A DNA stretch of 64,000 nucleotides from Bosea sp. 124 (GCF_003046175.1 NZ_PZZM01000001.1:1807001-1871000), one strand, 5' to 3'; shown: positions 22,689 through 31,641, numbered from the stretch's first letter. A program made the numbers and translations. The notes: generated by a model not told the origin, from the letters alone.

Positions 22689-23276
22689 TCAGAGTGCGCC
22701 CTTGGTCGAGGGCACGCGGCCGCCCTCGCGCGGATCGACCTCGAGGGCCTGCCGCAGCGCGCGTGCCAGCCCCTTGAAACAGCTCTCGGCGATATGATGG
22801 GCATTGTCGCCATAGAGCGTCTCGACATGGAGCGTGATGCCGGCATTCATGGCGAAGGCCTGGAAGAACTCGCGCACCAGCTCGGTGTCGAAGGTGCCAA
22901 TCTTTTGCGCCTCGAAGCGTGTGCGGAAGACCAGGAACGGCCGGCCGGACACATCGACGGCGACGCGCGTCAGCGTCTCGTCCATCGGCAGATGGACATC
23001 GGCATAGCGGCGGATGCCCTTCTTGTCGCCGAGCGCGGCCTTGAGCGCCTCGCCAAGCGCAATGCCGGTGTCCTCTACCGAGTGGTGGTCGTCGATCTGC
23101 GTGTCGCCCTTCACTTTGACGGTGAGGTCGATCAGCGAATGGCGGGCGAAGAGGTCGAGCATATGGTCGAAGAAGCCGACGCCCGACGAAATCTCGGCCT
23201 TGCCGGTACCGTCGAGCATGAGGGAGACCGCGATGTCGGTCTCGTTGGTGCGGCGCTTCACTTCGCCCGAACGCAT
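22689..23276 (-). CDS. hisB: imidazoleglycerol-phosphate dehydratase
   Basis: HisB (195 residues) removes water from imidazole glycerol phosphate. The Mn-binding His motifs are clear: [21 protein letters not shown] and DNAHHIAE. It is the monofunctional form with no phosphatase domain, as in other alphaproteobacteria. First gene of the operon; the upstream gap holds a palindromic element (23367-23461) rather than hslV as in many relatives. Confidence 0.95.
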   Translation of the reverse strand: MRSGEVKRRTNETDIAVSLMLDGTGKAEISSGVGFFDHMLDLFARHSLIDLTVKVKGDTQIDDHHSVEDTGIALGEALKAALGDKKGIRRYADVHLPMDETLTRVAVDVSGRPFLVFRTRFEAQKIGTFDTELVREFFQAFAMNAGITLHVETLYGDNAHHIAESCFKGLARALRQALEVDPREGGRVPSTKGAL

Positions 23277-23366
23277 GTTGGCCTCTGTTTCCTTGCGAAA
23301 AACCGGCCTCGCTTTAGCAGGCAGCGGCGGCGAAGGCCATGGCTCGCGACCGCGTTGAGAACCGCG

Positions 23367-23461
23367 CCGTCATGCTCGCCCTCGTGGCGAGCATCCACGT
23401 CTCGAACGCAGGTCCCGACCAGCGAAGACGTGGATGGTCGGGACAAGCCCGACCATGACGG
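23367..23461. repeat. compound palindromic intergenic element
   Basis: A 95-base element bounded by CGTCATG and CATGACGG, with three nested stems: ATGCTCGCC/GGCGAGCAT, CCACGTCT/AGACGTGG and ATGGTCGGG/CCCGACCAT. It lies between hisB and metZ (both on the minus strand, 213 bp apart). It resembles the elements at 25582 and 33985 in layout and in its GTCAT...ATGAC ends. Confidence 0.7.
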
Positions 23462-23489
23462 AGGAGGTCGCCCTGCCGAAGAGTGACCC

Positions 23490-24686
23490 TCAGACCGCAG
23501 CCAAGGCCTGCGCCAGGTCGGCGACGAGGTCGTCGGCGTGTTCGAGGCCGATCGAGAGCCGGATCAACCCCTCGCCGATGCCCATGCTGGCGCGGATCTC
23601 CGGGCTGAAGCGCTGATGCGTCGTCGTCGCGGGATGGACGATCAGGCTCTTGGCATCGCCGAGATTGTTGGAGATGCGGATCAGCTTCAACCCGTTCAGG
23701 AAGCGGAAGGCGCCGGCCTTGCCGCCGGCGACCTCGAAGGCGATCAGCGTCGAGGGGCCGGTCATCTGGCGGGCGATGATCTCCGCCTGCGGATGGGATT
23801 TCAGGCCGGGGAAGATCACCTTGGGAAGCTGCGGCTGGGCCGTGAGCCAGTCGGCGACGATCGCAGCGTTCTCGGCCTGCTTGCGCACGCGCAGCGGCAG
23901 GGTCTCCAGCGCCTTCAGCATGACCCAGGCGTTGAAGGGCGAGATCGCCGGGCCGGTCTGGCGCAGGAAGGTCTGCACATGCGTCTCGATGAAATGCTGC
24001 GAGCCCAGGATCAGCCCGCCAAGACAGCGGCCCTGCCCGTCGATGTGCTTGGTCGCGGAGTAGACGACGCAATCGGCGCCCAGTTCGAGCGGACGCTGGA
24101 AGAGCGGCGTGGCGAAGACGTTGTCGACCACGAGCGTCGCACCGACCTCCTTGGCCAGCGCGGCGACGGCAGCGATATCGATGACCTCCAGCGTCGGGTT
24201 GGACGGGCTTTCGAGGAAGAACACCTTGGTCTGCGGCGTCACGGCCCGGCGCCAGGCATCAATGTCGGTGCCGTCGACCAGTGTCGAGGTCACGCCGTAG
24301 CGCGGCAGATGCTCCTCGACGACATAGCGGCAGGAGCCGAACAGGGCCTGCGCGGCGACGACGTGGTCGCCCTCGCGCACCTGCCCCATGACAGCGGCGG
24401 TGACGGCGGCCATGCCGGTCGCGGTGGCGCGGCAGGCCTCGGCACCCTCGAAGGCGGCCATGCGGGCCTCCAGCATGGCGACGGTCGGGTTCGAGAAGCG
24501 GGCATACTGGAAGCCCGGATCCTTGTTCAGGAAGCGTGCCTCGGCCTGCTCGGCGCTGTCATAGACATGGCCCTGCGTCAGGAAGAGCGCCTCAGAGGTC
24601 TCGCCGAACTGCGACCGCAAGGTGCCGGCATGGACGAGCCGCGTCTCGGGATGAAGGCTGGCTGCGCCGCCGTCCGATGCCGACAT
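23490..24686 (-). CDS. metZ: O-succinylhomoserine sulfhydrylase
   Basis: A 398-residue PLP enzyme that makes homocysteine directly from O-succinylhomoserine and sulfide. The PLP lysine is in VYSATKHIDGQGR; SNPTVAMLEARMAAFEGAE and FFLESPSNPTLEV are family signatures of the Cys/Met metabolism PLP proteins, and the local pattern fits MetZ better than MetB/MetC. The start at 24686 has a GGAG 12 bases upstream; the track's longer frame to 24740 would run through a tandem palindrome that looks like an operator. I looked for a SAM-II riboswitch and did not find one. Confidence 0.92.
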   Translation of the reverse strand: MSASDGGAASLHPETRLVHAGTLRSQFGETSEALFLTQGHVYDSAEQAEARFLNKDPGFQYARFSNPTVAMLEARMAAFEGAEACRATATGMAAVTAAVMGQVREGDHVVAAQALFGSCRYVVEEHLPRYGVTSTLVDGTDIDAWRRAVTPQTKVFFLESPSNPTLEVIDIAAVAALAKEVGATLVVDNVFATPLFQRPLELGADCVVYSATKHIDGQGRCLGGLILGSQHFIETHVQTFLRQTGPAISPFNAWVMLKALETLPLRVRKQAENAAIVADWLTAQPQLPKVIFPGLKSHPQAEIIARQMTGPSTLIAFEVAGGKAGAFRFLNGLKLIRISNNLGDAKSLIVHPATTTHQRFSPEIRASMGIGEGLIRLSIGLEHADDLVADLAQALAAV

Positions 24687-24703
24687 GATGAAAACTCCAA
24701 AAC

Positions 24704-24759
24704 GTTCGATATAACGAACTTCCGAGGTATCATCCTGCATCGCGTTCGTAAAGAAGAAC
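24704..24759 (-). promoter_or_regulatory. tandem palindrome upstream of metZ, putative operator
   Basis: Two copies of a GTTCG-N6-(C/A)GAAC inverted repeat lie at 24704-24719 (perfect) and 24744-24759 (one mismatch). Their first bases are 40 bp apart, so they face the same side of the helix. They lie 18 to 73 bp before the metZ start. This fits cooperative binding of a dimeric repressor or activator; no regulator is assigned. Confidence 0.45.
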
Positions 24760-24791
24760 AGGCTTCTCCCAGCGTTGGAGACAGCAACAGC

Positions 24792-25517
24792 CTATGTCCG
24801 CGCGAGCGGCGTCAGGAAACCGGTCAGGTCGGAGGTGACATGGTGAACGTGGCCGGCCTCGACGGCGGCCTGCTCCCAGGCCTCGCGGAATGGGTCCGGC
24901 GTCTGCGGGATGATTAGCACCGTCTTCATGCCGAGTGCGCTCGGGACGAGAAGGTTCTTCTCGATATCCTCGAACATCGCCGCCCGACCGGGATCGACCG
25001 CATGTTTGGCGAGAAACAGCTCATAGGTCGAGCGCTCGGGCTTCGGCATGAAACCGGCCGCGACGATATCGAAGACGTCCTCGAAATGCTGAAGGATGCC
25101 GAGCTTGCCAGCGACGTTACGGGCATGGCCGACCGAGCCATTGGTGAGGATCAGCTTGCGCCCAGGCAGTGCCGCGATCGCCGCGCCCAGCGCCGGGTCG
25201 GGCTCGAGCAGGCTGAGGTCGATGTCGTGGGCGAAGTCGAGAAAGTCGTCGGGCTCGACGCCGTGCTCGGTCATCAGCCCGTTCAGCGTCGTTCCGTAGC
25301 GGTGATAGTAATAGTTCCGGAGCGCGTGCGCGGAGAGGCCGTCGAGCCCGAACAGCTCCTGCAGGAACAGGGTGATGCGCTGGTTGACCTGCGGCCAGAC
25401 CTGGCTCTCATGCGAATAGAGCGTGTTGTCGAGGTCGAACACCCAGTGATCGACATGCGCGAAGGCCTCCGCCTGCAGCGGCGGCACGGAAACGGGAATG
25501 GGGGCGTGCGTGTTCAT
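24792..25517 (-). CDS. HAD-IA pyrimidine 5'-nucleotidase
   Basis: A 241-residue haloacid dehalogenase phosphatase of the pyrimidine 5'-nucleotidase family (SDT1/YjjG-like). Motif I is FDLDNTLYS, motif II LILTNGS, the Lys is in FMPKPE and motif IV in MFEDIEKN. It should dephosphorylate UMP/CMP or modified pyrimidine nucleotides in the cytoplasm. It lies next to argB, as in many Rhizobiales. The 105-bp gap to metZ holds the metZ promoter region, so the two are probably separate units. Confidence 0.9.
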   Translation of the reverse strand: MNTHAPIPVSVPPLQAEAFAHVDHWVFDLDNTLYSHESQVWPQVNQRITLFLQELFGLDGLSAHALRNYYYHRYGTTLNGLMTEHGVEPDDFLDFAHDIDLSLLEPDPALGAAIAALPGRKLILTNGSVGHARNVAGKLGILQHFEDVFDIVAAGFMPKPERSTYELFLAKHAVDPGRAAMFEDIEKNLLVPSALGMKTVLIIPQTPDPFREAWEQAAVEAGHVHHVTSDLTGFLTPLART

Positions 25518-25581
25518 GGGATGGACTCATGTGGCGAGCCGATCCTGACATGCAAGAGTTCTGCTAAGGGTTAAAGGCAAC

Positions 25582-25680
25582 CCGAGATGCTCGGGCTTGA
25601 CCCGAGCATCTCGGAAACCAGCACCTTCGTGTCACGAGATTCCCGGGTCGCCGCTTCGCGACGCCCGAGAATGACGCTCT
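25582..25680. repeat. palindromic element with 14-bp perfect stem
   Basis: CCGAGATGCTCGGG at 25582-25595 and its exact complement at 25601-25614 are separated by 5 bases, giving a very stable hairpin. It is followed by a weaker stem (CCCGGGTCG...CGACGCCCG) ending in GAATGACG at about 25675. It sits between argB and the nucleotidase gene and may end the argB transcript or act as a processing site. Confidence 0.65.
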
Positions 25681-25684
25681 CCCC

Positions 25685-26581
25685 TCAGCGCCGGATGATC
25701 GTGCCCGAGCCGGTATCCGTGAACAGCTCGATCAGCGCCGCATGCGGCACCTTGCCGTCGAGGATGACGACCGCCTCGACGCCCTTTTCCAGTGCATAGA
25801 TGCAGGTCTCGATCTTCGGGATCATGCCGCCCGAGATCGTGCCGTCGGCGATCAGGTGGCGGCATTCCTCGACCGTCAGCTCGGGGATCAGCTCCTTGTC
25901 CTTGGTCAGGACGCCGGGAACGTCGGTGAGCAGCAGCAGGCGCTTGGCATTGAGCGCGCCGGCGATGGCGCCGGCGAAGGTGTCGGCATTGACGTTGTAG
26001 GTCTGGCCATCGTCGCCGGCGCAGACCGGCGCCAGCACCGGGATCAGCTCGGCCTTGAGGACGGAATCGAGCACAGAGGTGTCGACCTTGTCGGGCTCGC
26101 CGACAAAGCCGAGATCGAGCACCTCCTCGATCTTCGAATCGGGATCGACGATGGTGCGCGTCACCTTGCGGGCCGTGACCATGTTGCCGTCCTTGCCGCA
26201 AAGGCCGATCGCCTTGCCACCTTCGCGCGAGATGTAGCCGACGATCTCCTTGTTGACCGAACCGGCCAGGACCATCTCGACGACGTCGACCGTTGCCGCA
26301 TCGGTGACGCGCAAGCCCTGCTTGAACTCCGACTTGATGCCGAGCTTGCCCAGCATGCGGGCGATCTGCGGCCCGCCGCCATGGCAGACGACCGGCTTGA
26401 GGCCCGACTGCTCCAGCAGGACGATGTCCTCGGCAAAGTCCTCGGCGGTGGCGGCATCGCCCATGGCGTTACCGCCATATTTGATCACGATGATCTCCTG
26501 ATCGTAGCGCTGCATGTGCGGCAGCGCCTGGACCAGCAGGTCGGCGGCTTGCGACGGCGTCAGATGGGCGGGGTTGATCAT
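25685..26581 (-). CDS. argB: acetylglutamate kinase
   Basis: ArgB (298 residues) phosphorylates N-acetylglutamate, the second step of arginine synthesis. The amino-acid-kinase nucleotide loop is [12 protein letters not shown], the substrate loop CHGGGPQI, and the C-terminal ATP site [16 protein letters not shown]. The longer N-terminal helix is typical of the arginine-sensitive hexameric form, so feedback inhibition by arginine is expected (inference). Confidence 0.95.
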   Translation of the reverse strand: MINPAHLTPSQAADLLVQALPHMQRYDQEIIVIKYGGNAMGDAATAEDFAEDIVLLEQSGLKPVVCHGGGPQIARMLGKLGIKSEFKQGLRVTDAATVDVVEMVLAGSVNKEIVGYISREGGKAIGLCGKDGNMVTARKVTRTIVDPDSKIEEVLDLGFVGEPDKVDTSVLDSVLKAELIPVLAPVCAGDDGQTYNVNADTFAGAIAGALNAKRLLLLTDVPGVLTKDKELIPELTVEECRHLIADGTISGGMIPKIETCIYALEKGVEAVVILDGKVPHAALIELFTDTGSGTIIRR

Positions 26582-26771
26582 CGGGCAGGGTCCGCAATAC
26601 CGCGAGGAAGTGTGCGGCGCGCTTCTAGCGGAAGATCGGCCGCGGCGGAAGGATGAACCGCCATCGAGGCGTGCCAGAGATCACATCGACAACCTGAGAT
26701 TGTATTTTTTTCGAATGCTCGCTTTAATCCCAATCTGCCGATGATTCGTCGGCTGAAATGGAGACAAGCCG

Positions 26772-26954
26772 ATGAGCAGTTGCACCGACAAAAATGGGGA
26801 CAGGTGGGAAATCTACCCGTCTGGAAGCGAGTGGCGCTGGCGTCGAACGGCATCAAACGGGCGTATTGTTGGCGCTTCGACTGAGGGCTACTCAAGCAAG
26901 GCCGCCTGCATCGCCAACGCGCAGCGCAATGGCATGACCTGCACGCCAAGCTGA
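26772..26954 (+). CDS. DUF1508 (YegP-like) mini-protein
   Basis: A 60-residue protein consisting of a single DUF1508 repeat: WEIYPSGSEWRWRRTASNGRI then STEGYSSKAACIANAQRNG. YegP-type proteins usually have two repeats; this is the one-repeat form. A GGAGA ribosome-binding site lies about 10 bases before the ATG at 26772. The upstream 190 bp to argB are more AT-rich (a T6 run around 26705) and contain its promoter. Function unknown; several DUF1508 proteins are linked to stress, but no stress promoter is visible here. Confidence 0.75.
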   Translation: MSSCTDKNGDRWEIYPSGSEWRWRRTASNGRIVGASTEGYSSKAACIANAQRNGMTCTPS

Positions 26955-26966
26955 CGACCTCGGCGG

Positions 26967-27341
26967 TCAGGTGCGCGGCGCGAAGAGGGCCGAGAGCGCC
27001 AGCCCGAACCAACTGGCCATCATCAGGAAGCCGCCCGTGGGCGCCGCGTCCTGAAACAGCCGCTGACCGCCGAAGCCGCGGCGCGCGAGATCGGCTGCAA
27101 ACACCACGACGCCCAGGCACAGAAAGGACAGCGCGATGCGGGCCATGATCTGATGCAGCAGCCCGACCTTGCGGGCAGCCGTGGCAGCGATGACGACCGG
27201 CGCATGGAAGAGCAGCATCTGGCCGGCTGTGGTGACGGATTCGGCGACGCCGCTATGGGCGCCCGCCGCGAGGAGCCCGACACCAGCCAACCCCAGCAGC
27301 ATCGCGATGGTCAGATGGATCTTGGCGGCGTTGTGCCTCAT
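26967..27341 (-). CDS. DUF423 small membrane protein
   Basis: A 124-residue inner-membrane protein with four hydrophobic segments (about residues 9-28, 40-57, 66-85 and 102-119), matching the DUF423/YwdK family of unknown function. The motif GLLAAGAH near the N-terminus is typical. Its start overlaps the engB stop by 4 bases, so it is translationally coupled to engB. Confidence 0.82.
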   Translation of the reverse strand: MRHNAAKIHLTIAMLLGLAGVGLLAAGAHSGVAESVTTAGQMLLFHAPVVIAATAARKVGLLHQIMARIALSFLCLGVVVFAADLARRGFGGQRLFQDAAPTGGFLMMASWFGLALSALFAPRT

Positions 27342-28003
27342 CCCCGCTCCGCCAGCACACGCCCGACCGCCGCGCGCAGTTCGGGAATTCCCAGGCCCGT
27401 TTCGCTCGAGGTCAGCAGCACCTCGGGAAAGGCGGCGGGGCGACGCTTGATCTCGTCATAGGTCGCCTCGCACATGAACTGCTGGTCGGCCTTCTTGAGC
27501 GCATCGCCCTTGGTCAGCACGACCTGATAGGACATCGCCGCCTTGTCGAGCGTCTCGAGCACGGCATTGTCGACGTCCTTCAAGCCATGCCTGGCGTCGA
27601 TCAGCAGATAGACCCGCATCAGGTTCGGCCGCCCGCGCAGGTAGTTGTGGATCAGGTTGGTCCAGGAGGCGACCTTGGCCCGGCCGACCGCCGCATAGCC
27701 ATAGCCCGGCATGTCGACGATGGTCAGGCGCTCGTCGCCGCCGACCTGGCGGAAGAAGTTGAGCTGCTGGGTGCGGCCGGGCGTGTGCGAGGTGCGCGCC
27801 AAAGCGTTCCGTCGCGTCACGGCATTGATCAGGCTCGACTTGCCGACATTGGAGCGGCCGGCAAAGGCGATCTCGTGGCCGACCATCGACGGCAGGTCGT
27901 CGATATGGGTCGAGGCCCAGACGAAATCCCACGGCCCCTCGAAGAGCTTGCGGGCGGATTCGATCTCATCGTCGGTGAAGGGTGTCGTCATGCTCGTGGT
28001 CAT
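27338..28003 (-). CDS. engB: ribosome biogenesis GTPase YihA/YsxC (EngB)
   Basis: A 221-residue GTPase needed for 50S subunit assembly. G1 is GRSNVGKSSL, the switch region TPGRTQ, G3 DMPGYG, G4 LTKGD and G5 TSSETG. The start is the ATG at 28003 or the in-frame ATG at 27991; the track frame to 28099 overlaps the acetyltransferase gene. The yidC to engB gene order is the usual alphaproteobacterial arrangement, with an acetyltransferase inserted. Confidence 0.93.
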   Translation of the reverse strand: MTTSMTTPFTDDEIESARKLFEGPWDFVWASTHIDDLPSMVGHEIAFAGRSNVGKSSLINAVTRRNALARTSHTPGRTQQLNFFRQVGGDERLTIVDMPGYGYAAVGRAKVASWTNLIHNYLRGRPNLMRVYLLIDARHGLKDVDNAVLETLDKAAMSYQVVLTKGDALKKADQQFMCEATYDEIKRRPAAFPEVLLTSSETGLGIPELRAAVGRVLAERG

Positions 28004-28014
28004 GGCGCCTACGC

Positions 28015-28641
28015 CTACACGGCCGCGTGCAGCGCGTCGATGTCGGCACCCGCGATCGCCGCGACATTGCGCGCGATCTTGTCCGCTTCCCAATCCCACC
28101 AGCGGATCGCCAGCAGCGCCTCGACCACCTCCGGCGGGAAGCGCAGCTTCACCACGCGGCCGGGATTCCCGACAACGACGGCATAGGGCGGCACGTCCTT
28201 CACCACCTGCGCCCGCGTCCCGATGACGGCGCCGTCGCCAATGGCGACACCCGGCATGATCACGGCCTCGCGGCCGATCCAGACATCGTTGCCGATGACC
28301 GTATCGCCGCGATGGGCATGGCCCGCGATGTCGGGCGCTCCTTCGATGCCGAACATCTGGAAGGGATAGGTCGAGAAGCCGCCCATCGGGTGGTTGGCAC
28401 CGTTCATGACAAACTGGGAGCCTTGAGCGATCGCAACAAATTTCCCGATGACCAGCCGGTCGCCGACGAAATCGAAATGGTAGCGGACGCAGCGGGCGAC
28501 GAAATGCTCGGGGCCGCGCGAGTCGTCGTAATAGCTGTAGTCGCCGACCTCGATCAGCGGGTGGTCAACGATCGCCTTCAGGAAAGCCGTGCCCTTCCAA
28601 CCGGGGATGGGGTGGCGCGTGAGAGGGTCGGGCAGCGGCAT
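28015..28641 (-). CDS. CatB-like xenobiotic O-acetyltransferase (left-handed beta-helix)
   Basis: A 208-residue hexapeptide-repeat acyltransferase related to CatB/Vat. The central part shows the imperfect hexapeptide turns ([32 protein letters not shown]) closed by the [14 protein letters not shown] block, and the catalytic His is likely in [10 protein letters not shown]. The family acetylates chloramphenicol, streptogramins or other hydroxyls; the substrate here is unknown and resistance should not be assumed. It lies between yidC and engB, 11 bp before engB, and is separated from yidC by a strong 12-bp hairpin. The real start is 28641, not the track start inside yidC. Confidence 0.85.
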   Translation of the reverse strand: MPLPDPLTRHPIPGWKGTAFLKAIVDHPLIEVGDYSYYDDSRGPEHFVARCVRYHFDFVGDRLVIGKFVAIAQGSQFVMNGANHPMGGFSTYPFQMFGIEGAPDIAGHAHRGDTVIGNDVWIGREAVIMPGVAIGDGAVIGTRAQVVKDVPPYAVVVGNPGRVVKLRFPPEVVEALLAIRWWDWEADKIARNVAAIAGADIDALHAAV

Positions 28642-28653
28642 CGGCTCTAAAGG

Positions 28654-28680
28654 CGAAGGGCGGGGAAACCCCGCCCTTCG
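28654..28680. terminator. 12-bp perfect hairpin between yidC and the acetyltransferase gene
   Basis: CGAAGGGCGGGG at 28654-28665 pairs perfectly with 28669-28680 around an AAA loop. It starts 6 bases after the yidC stop. No T-run follows on the minus strand, so it may attenuate or stabilise mRNA rather than fully terminate. Confidence 0.5.
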
Positions 28681-28685
28681 CTCCT

Positions 28686-30566
28686 TCACTTCTTGTTGCT
28701 GTTGGCGGGCTTGCCCGGCGTGGGCGCAGCCGCGGCAGGGTCCGGCTTCTTGCCGAACATTCCCTTGAGATTGTCGAACAGCTCGATCTTCACACCATGC
28801 TTGCGCATGATGTAGCCCTGCTGCGTCACCGAAAGCAGGTTGTTCCAGCTCCAGTAGATCACCAGGCCAGCCGGGAACGAGCCGAGCAGGAAGGTGAAGA
28901 ACACCGGCATCCAGGTGAACATCATCTTCTGGACCGGGTCCGGCGGCTCCGGGTTCATCTTCATCTGCACGAACATCGTGATGCCCATGATGATCGGCCA
29001 CAGGCCGAGATGCAGCATCGCTGGCGGCGTAAAGGGCACTAGGCCAAAGAGATTGAACAGATTGGTCGGATCGGGCGCTGCGAGATCGCGGATCCAGCCG
29101 AAGAACGGCGCGTGCCGCATCTCGATGGTGATGAACAGGATCTTGTAGAGCGCGAAGAAGACCGGGATCTGCACCAGCACCGGCCAGCAGCCGGCGAGCG
29201 GGTTGATCTTCTGGGTCTTGTACAGCTCCATCAGAGCCTGCTGCTGCTTCATCTTGTCGTCGGCATAGCGCTCGCGCAGCGCCAGCATCTCCGGCTGCAT
29301 CGCCTTCATCTTCGCCATCGAGGCGTAGGACTTGCTGGCGAGCGGGAAGAAGACGCCCTTCAGGAGCAGCGTGACGATCAGAATCGCGACACCGAAATTG
29401 CCGACATGCTTGTAGATCCAGTCGAGCAGGAAAAACATCGGCTTGGTGATGAAATAGAACCACCCCCAGTCGATCAGCAGGTCGAAGCGCTTGATGCCGA
29501 GATCGCGCTCATAGCCGTTGATGGCGGCAACTTCCTTGGCGCCGGCGAAGAGCCGCGCCGTGCTCACAGCGCTGGCGCCAGGCGCGACCGTCACGGCTTC
29601 CGAAAGGAAATCCGCCTGGTAGGTGCGCTGCGAGCCGGTCTGCACCGAGGAGAAGCGGCCCTCATATTTGCGGCTCTGCTCCGGGACGACCGTCGCCGCC
29701 CAATATTTGTCGGTGATGCCGACGAAGCCGCCGACGGCATCCTTCCAGACGCGCCCATTGGTGCCGGGTGCGAGCAGCGGCTCCTTGTCGACATGGTCGT
29801 AGGTGAACTCCTGCAGACCGTGTTCGCCGAGAACGCCGATCAGGCCCTCATGCAGGACGTAATAGCCGAGCGTCGGCGGCCGGCCGTGACGGACGACCTG
29901 GGCGTAGGGGAACAGCGTTACGGCGGCCGCGCCCTTGTTCTCGACTTCGTCCTTGACGGAGAACATCGCGTTCTCGTCGATCGTGACGATGCGGCGGAAG
30001 AGCAGGCCCTGGCCGTTATTCCAGGTCAGGGTCAGCGGCTTGGCCGGGGTGAGCACCTGCGCGTCCGGCGTCCAGACGGTCGAGGCATTCGGCAGCGGCA
30101 CAGTGGTGCCGGGCGCCGCGACCCAACCGAAGTCGGAGTAGTAGCCGTTGGGGCCGCCCAGCGGCGACAGCAGCACGATGATCGGGCTGTTGGGATCGAC
30201 GGTCTCGCGGAAGGCCTTCAGCGAGATGTCGTCGATGCGCGAGCCGGTCAGCGAGATCGAACCCGCGATTCTCGGCGTATCGATGCGGACACGCGGGCTG
30301 GCCGCAAGCGCCTGGTCGCGCGTCGCGGCAACCGCGGTCACCGGAGCAGCGCCGGGAACCGTCGTTGCGTTCTGGCCCGGCACGGTCGAGGGTGCAGGCG
30401 CGACGCCCGCTCCCGGAGCCGCCTGGCTCTGCGCCTGCTGGTTCTGCTGCGCGATCTGCTGCTGCTTGTCCATCTGCGGCTTGGCGTAGAAGAACTGCCA
30501 GCCGAGCAGAATGACCACCGAGAGCGTGATCGCGAGAAGCAGGTTGCGGTTGTCTTCTTTCATCAT
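28686..30566 (-). CDS. yidC: membrane protein insertase YidC
   Basis: YidC (626 residues) inserts and folds inner-membrane proteins with or without Sec. One N-terminal membrane anchor (residues 8-26) is followed by a Gln/Pro/Ala-rich linker, a large periplasmic P1 domain, and the conserved C-terminal five-helix core beginning near [17 protein letters not shown], with the hydrophilic-groove Arg in [15 protein letters not shown] region and the coiled region [12 protein letters not shown]. The C-terminus is basic and Ala/Pro-rich. Start at MMKEDN (30566, or 30563). The rpmH-rnpA-yidC order is conserved near bacterial origins. Confidence 0.95.
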   Translation of the reverse strand: MMKEDNRNLLLAITLSVVILLGWQFFYAKPQMDKQQQIAQQNQQAQSQAAPGAGVAPAPSTVPGQNATTVPGAAPVTAVAATRDQALAASPRVRIDTPRIAGSISLTGSRIDDISLKAFRETVDPNSPIIVLLSPLGGPNGYYSDFGWVAAPGTTVPLPNASTVWTPDAQVLTPAKPLTLTWNNGQGLLFRRIVTIDENAMFSVKDEVENKGAAAVTLFPYAQVVRHGRPPTLGYYVLHEGLIGVLGEHGLQEFTYDHVDKEPLLAPGTNGRVWKDAVGGFVGITDKYWAATVVPEQSRKYEGRFSSVQTGSQRTYQADFLSEAVTVAPGASAVSTARLFAGAKEVAAINGYERDLGIKRFDLLIDWGWFYFITKPMFFLLDWIYKHVGNFGVAILIVTLLLKGVFFPLASKSYASMAKMKAMQPEMLALRERYADDKMKQQQALMELYKTQKINPLAGCWPVLVQIPVFFALYKILFITIEMRHAPFFGWIRDLAAPDPTNLFNLFGLVPFTPPAMLHLGLWPIIMGITMFVQMKMNPEPPDPVQKMMFTWMPVFFTFLLGSFPAGLVIYWSWNNLLSVTQQGYIMRKHGVKIELFDNLKGMFGKKPDPAAAAPTPGKPANSNKK

Positions 30567-30621
30567 GATCGGAAACAGATCTCGCTGACGCCCCGTCGGG
30601 CTTTAGGGATTTCGGGGGCTT

Positions 30622-31101
30622 TTAGGATTGCGGGCGCGCATCGCCGCTGCGGGCGGCCGCCTTGTCGGGCAGGGCCTTGTCGGGCAGCGCGGCCTTATCG
30701 GAACGAGGCTTGTCGAGGCGAGGCTTGCGGCCCTGCCCCTGCGGCCGAGCGCGCTCGATCGCGACAGAGAGTTCGTCGACCAGCATGCGGAAATGGGTGG
30801 TGAGGGTCTCGGGGCGCGCGACGATGACGACATCGCAGGGCCGGCCAGCCTGGCCGGCCAGAGCCTCGGCGGCTGCGACGCGCAGGCGCCGGCGAATGCG
30901 ATTGCGCTTGACGGCGTTGCCGGCCTTGCGCGACGCGGTCAGACCGAGGCGCAGGCCCTCGGGCTCGCGCGCATCGCTACCGTTGGCATCGCGCAGCGGG
31001 GCGTCGAGGACCTGGACGGTGAATGCAGACGAACGAAAACGGCGGCCTTTATCGGCCGCCGCCAGAAACTGCTTGCGTTGCGTCAGACGGGCTAGGCGCA
31101 T
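30622..31101 (-). CDS. rnpA: ribonuclease P protein component with a C-terminal extension
   Basis: RnpA (159 residues) is the protein subunit of RNase P, which trims tRNA 5-prime ends. The core has LTQRKQF, RLGLTASRKAGNAVKRNRIRRRLR (the RNR signature) and DVVIVARPE. The last 40 residues are a basic Pro/Lys/Ala tail with a repeated LPDKA unit that standard RnpA lacks. It lies between rpmH and yidC. Confidence 0.93.
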   Translation of the reverse strand: MRLARLTQRKQFLAAADKGRRFRSSAFTVQVLDAPLRDANGSDAREPEGLRLGLTASRKAGNAVKRNRIRRRLRVAAAEALAGQAGRPCDVVIVARPETLTTHFRMLVDELSVAIERARPQGQGRKPRLDKPRSDKAALPDKALPDKAAARSGDARPQS

Positions 31102-31153
31102 GGCGATTGGCCAGTCTTCCGGAAAAGGCGCGCCGAAATCACGCGCCTGTGGC

Positions 31154-31288
31154 TCAGGCCGAAAGCTTCTTGCGGCCGTGAGCGCGGCGAGCGGCGATGA
31201 CCTTGCGGCCGCCGGCGGTGGCCATGCGGGCGCGGTAGCCGTGGCGGCGCTTGCGGACCAGCTTGCTGGGTTGATAGGTTCTTTTCAT
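31154..31288 (-). CDS. rpmH: 50S ribosomal protein L34
   Basis: L34 (44 residues), with the complete family sequence from [15 protein letters not shown] to GRKKLSA. The ATG is at 31288; the longer frame to 31477 is a shadow. First gene of rpmH-rnpA-yidC on the minus strand; the gap to rnpA is 52 bp. Confidence 0.97.
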   Translation of the reverse strand: MKRTYQPSKLVRKRRHGYRARMATAGGRKVIAARRAHGRKKLSA

Positions 31289-31511
31289 CGTCCGTCTCCG
31301 GGGCCCTGTCGGCGTCGCGGTCGCAGCCTTCCGTGGAAAGCGTGGCCGGCGGCGCCTGTCATGCAAAAGGTTCCGCGCCGCCCGGAGGGCTGCGCAAGTG
31401 GCGGGCTTATGGCGGATGGCCCGATCCAAGTCAATGCCGAAGTCGCGACCGAAGCGGCACCTGCGGCGAAGCTTCACGCCGATTTTCGACAGTCGGCCCG
31501 GTTCGCTGCGC

Positions 31512-31540
31512 TTGCGCTCGGCATTCTTATCACCGATATA
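31512..31540 (+). promoter_or_regulatory. sigma-70 type promoter of ffs
   Basis: TTGCGC at 31512-31517, 17 bases, then GATATA at 31535-31540. The predicted start point about 7 bases downstream coincides with the 5-prime end of the SRP RNA stem (31547). Confidence 0.6.
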
Positions 31541-31546
31541 GCGGCC

Positions 31547-31641
31547 GGGAGGTTGGCGAGGGACGTCTCACTCGCCAACCGGGTCAGGTCCGGAAGGAAG
31601 CAGCCCTAACGAGACCGAACGGGTCTTCGTCCAGCCTCCCA
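31547..31641 (+). ncRNA. ffs: signal recognition particle RNA (4.5S, small bacterial type)
   Basis: A hairpin RNA of about 95 nt with the SRP domain IV core GGTCAGGTCCGGAAGGAAGCAGCC at its tip (given here in parts: the GGAAG tetraloop and AGCAGCCC internal loop). The 5-prime arm GGGAGGTTGG pairs with CCAGCCTCCC at 31631-31640. It binds Ffh for co-translational targeting. It is followed by dnaX-ybaB-recR, the usual alphaproteobacterial order. Ends are approximate by a few bases. Confidence 0.92.

Noticed and set aside
24687..24791. SAM-II riboswitch upstream of metZ
   Set aside because: I compared the leader with the known SAM-II pattern and did not find the pseudoknot-forming conserved segments; only palindromes are present. 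A covariance search would be decisive.
28015..28641. Calling the CatB-like protein a chloramphenicol resistance enzyme
   Set aside because: The xenobiotic acyltransferase fold is shared by many enzymes with other substrates and the chromosomal core location does not suggest a resistance cassette.
29112..30803. 563-codon frame opposite yidC
   Set aside because: Composition is that of reverse-complement noise, no ribosome site, while yidC on the other strand is unmistakable.
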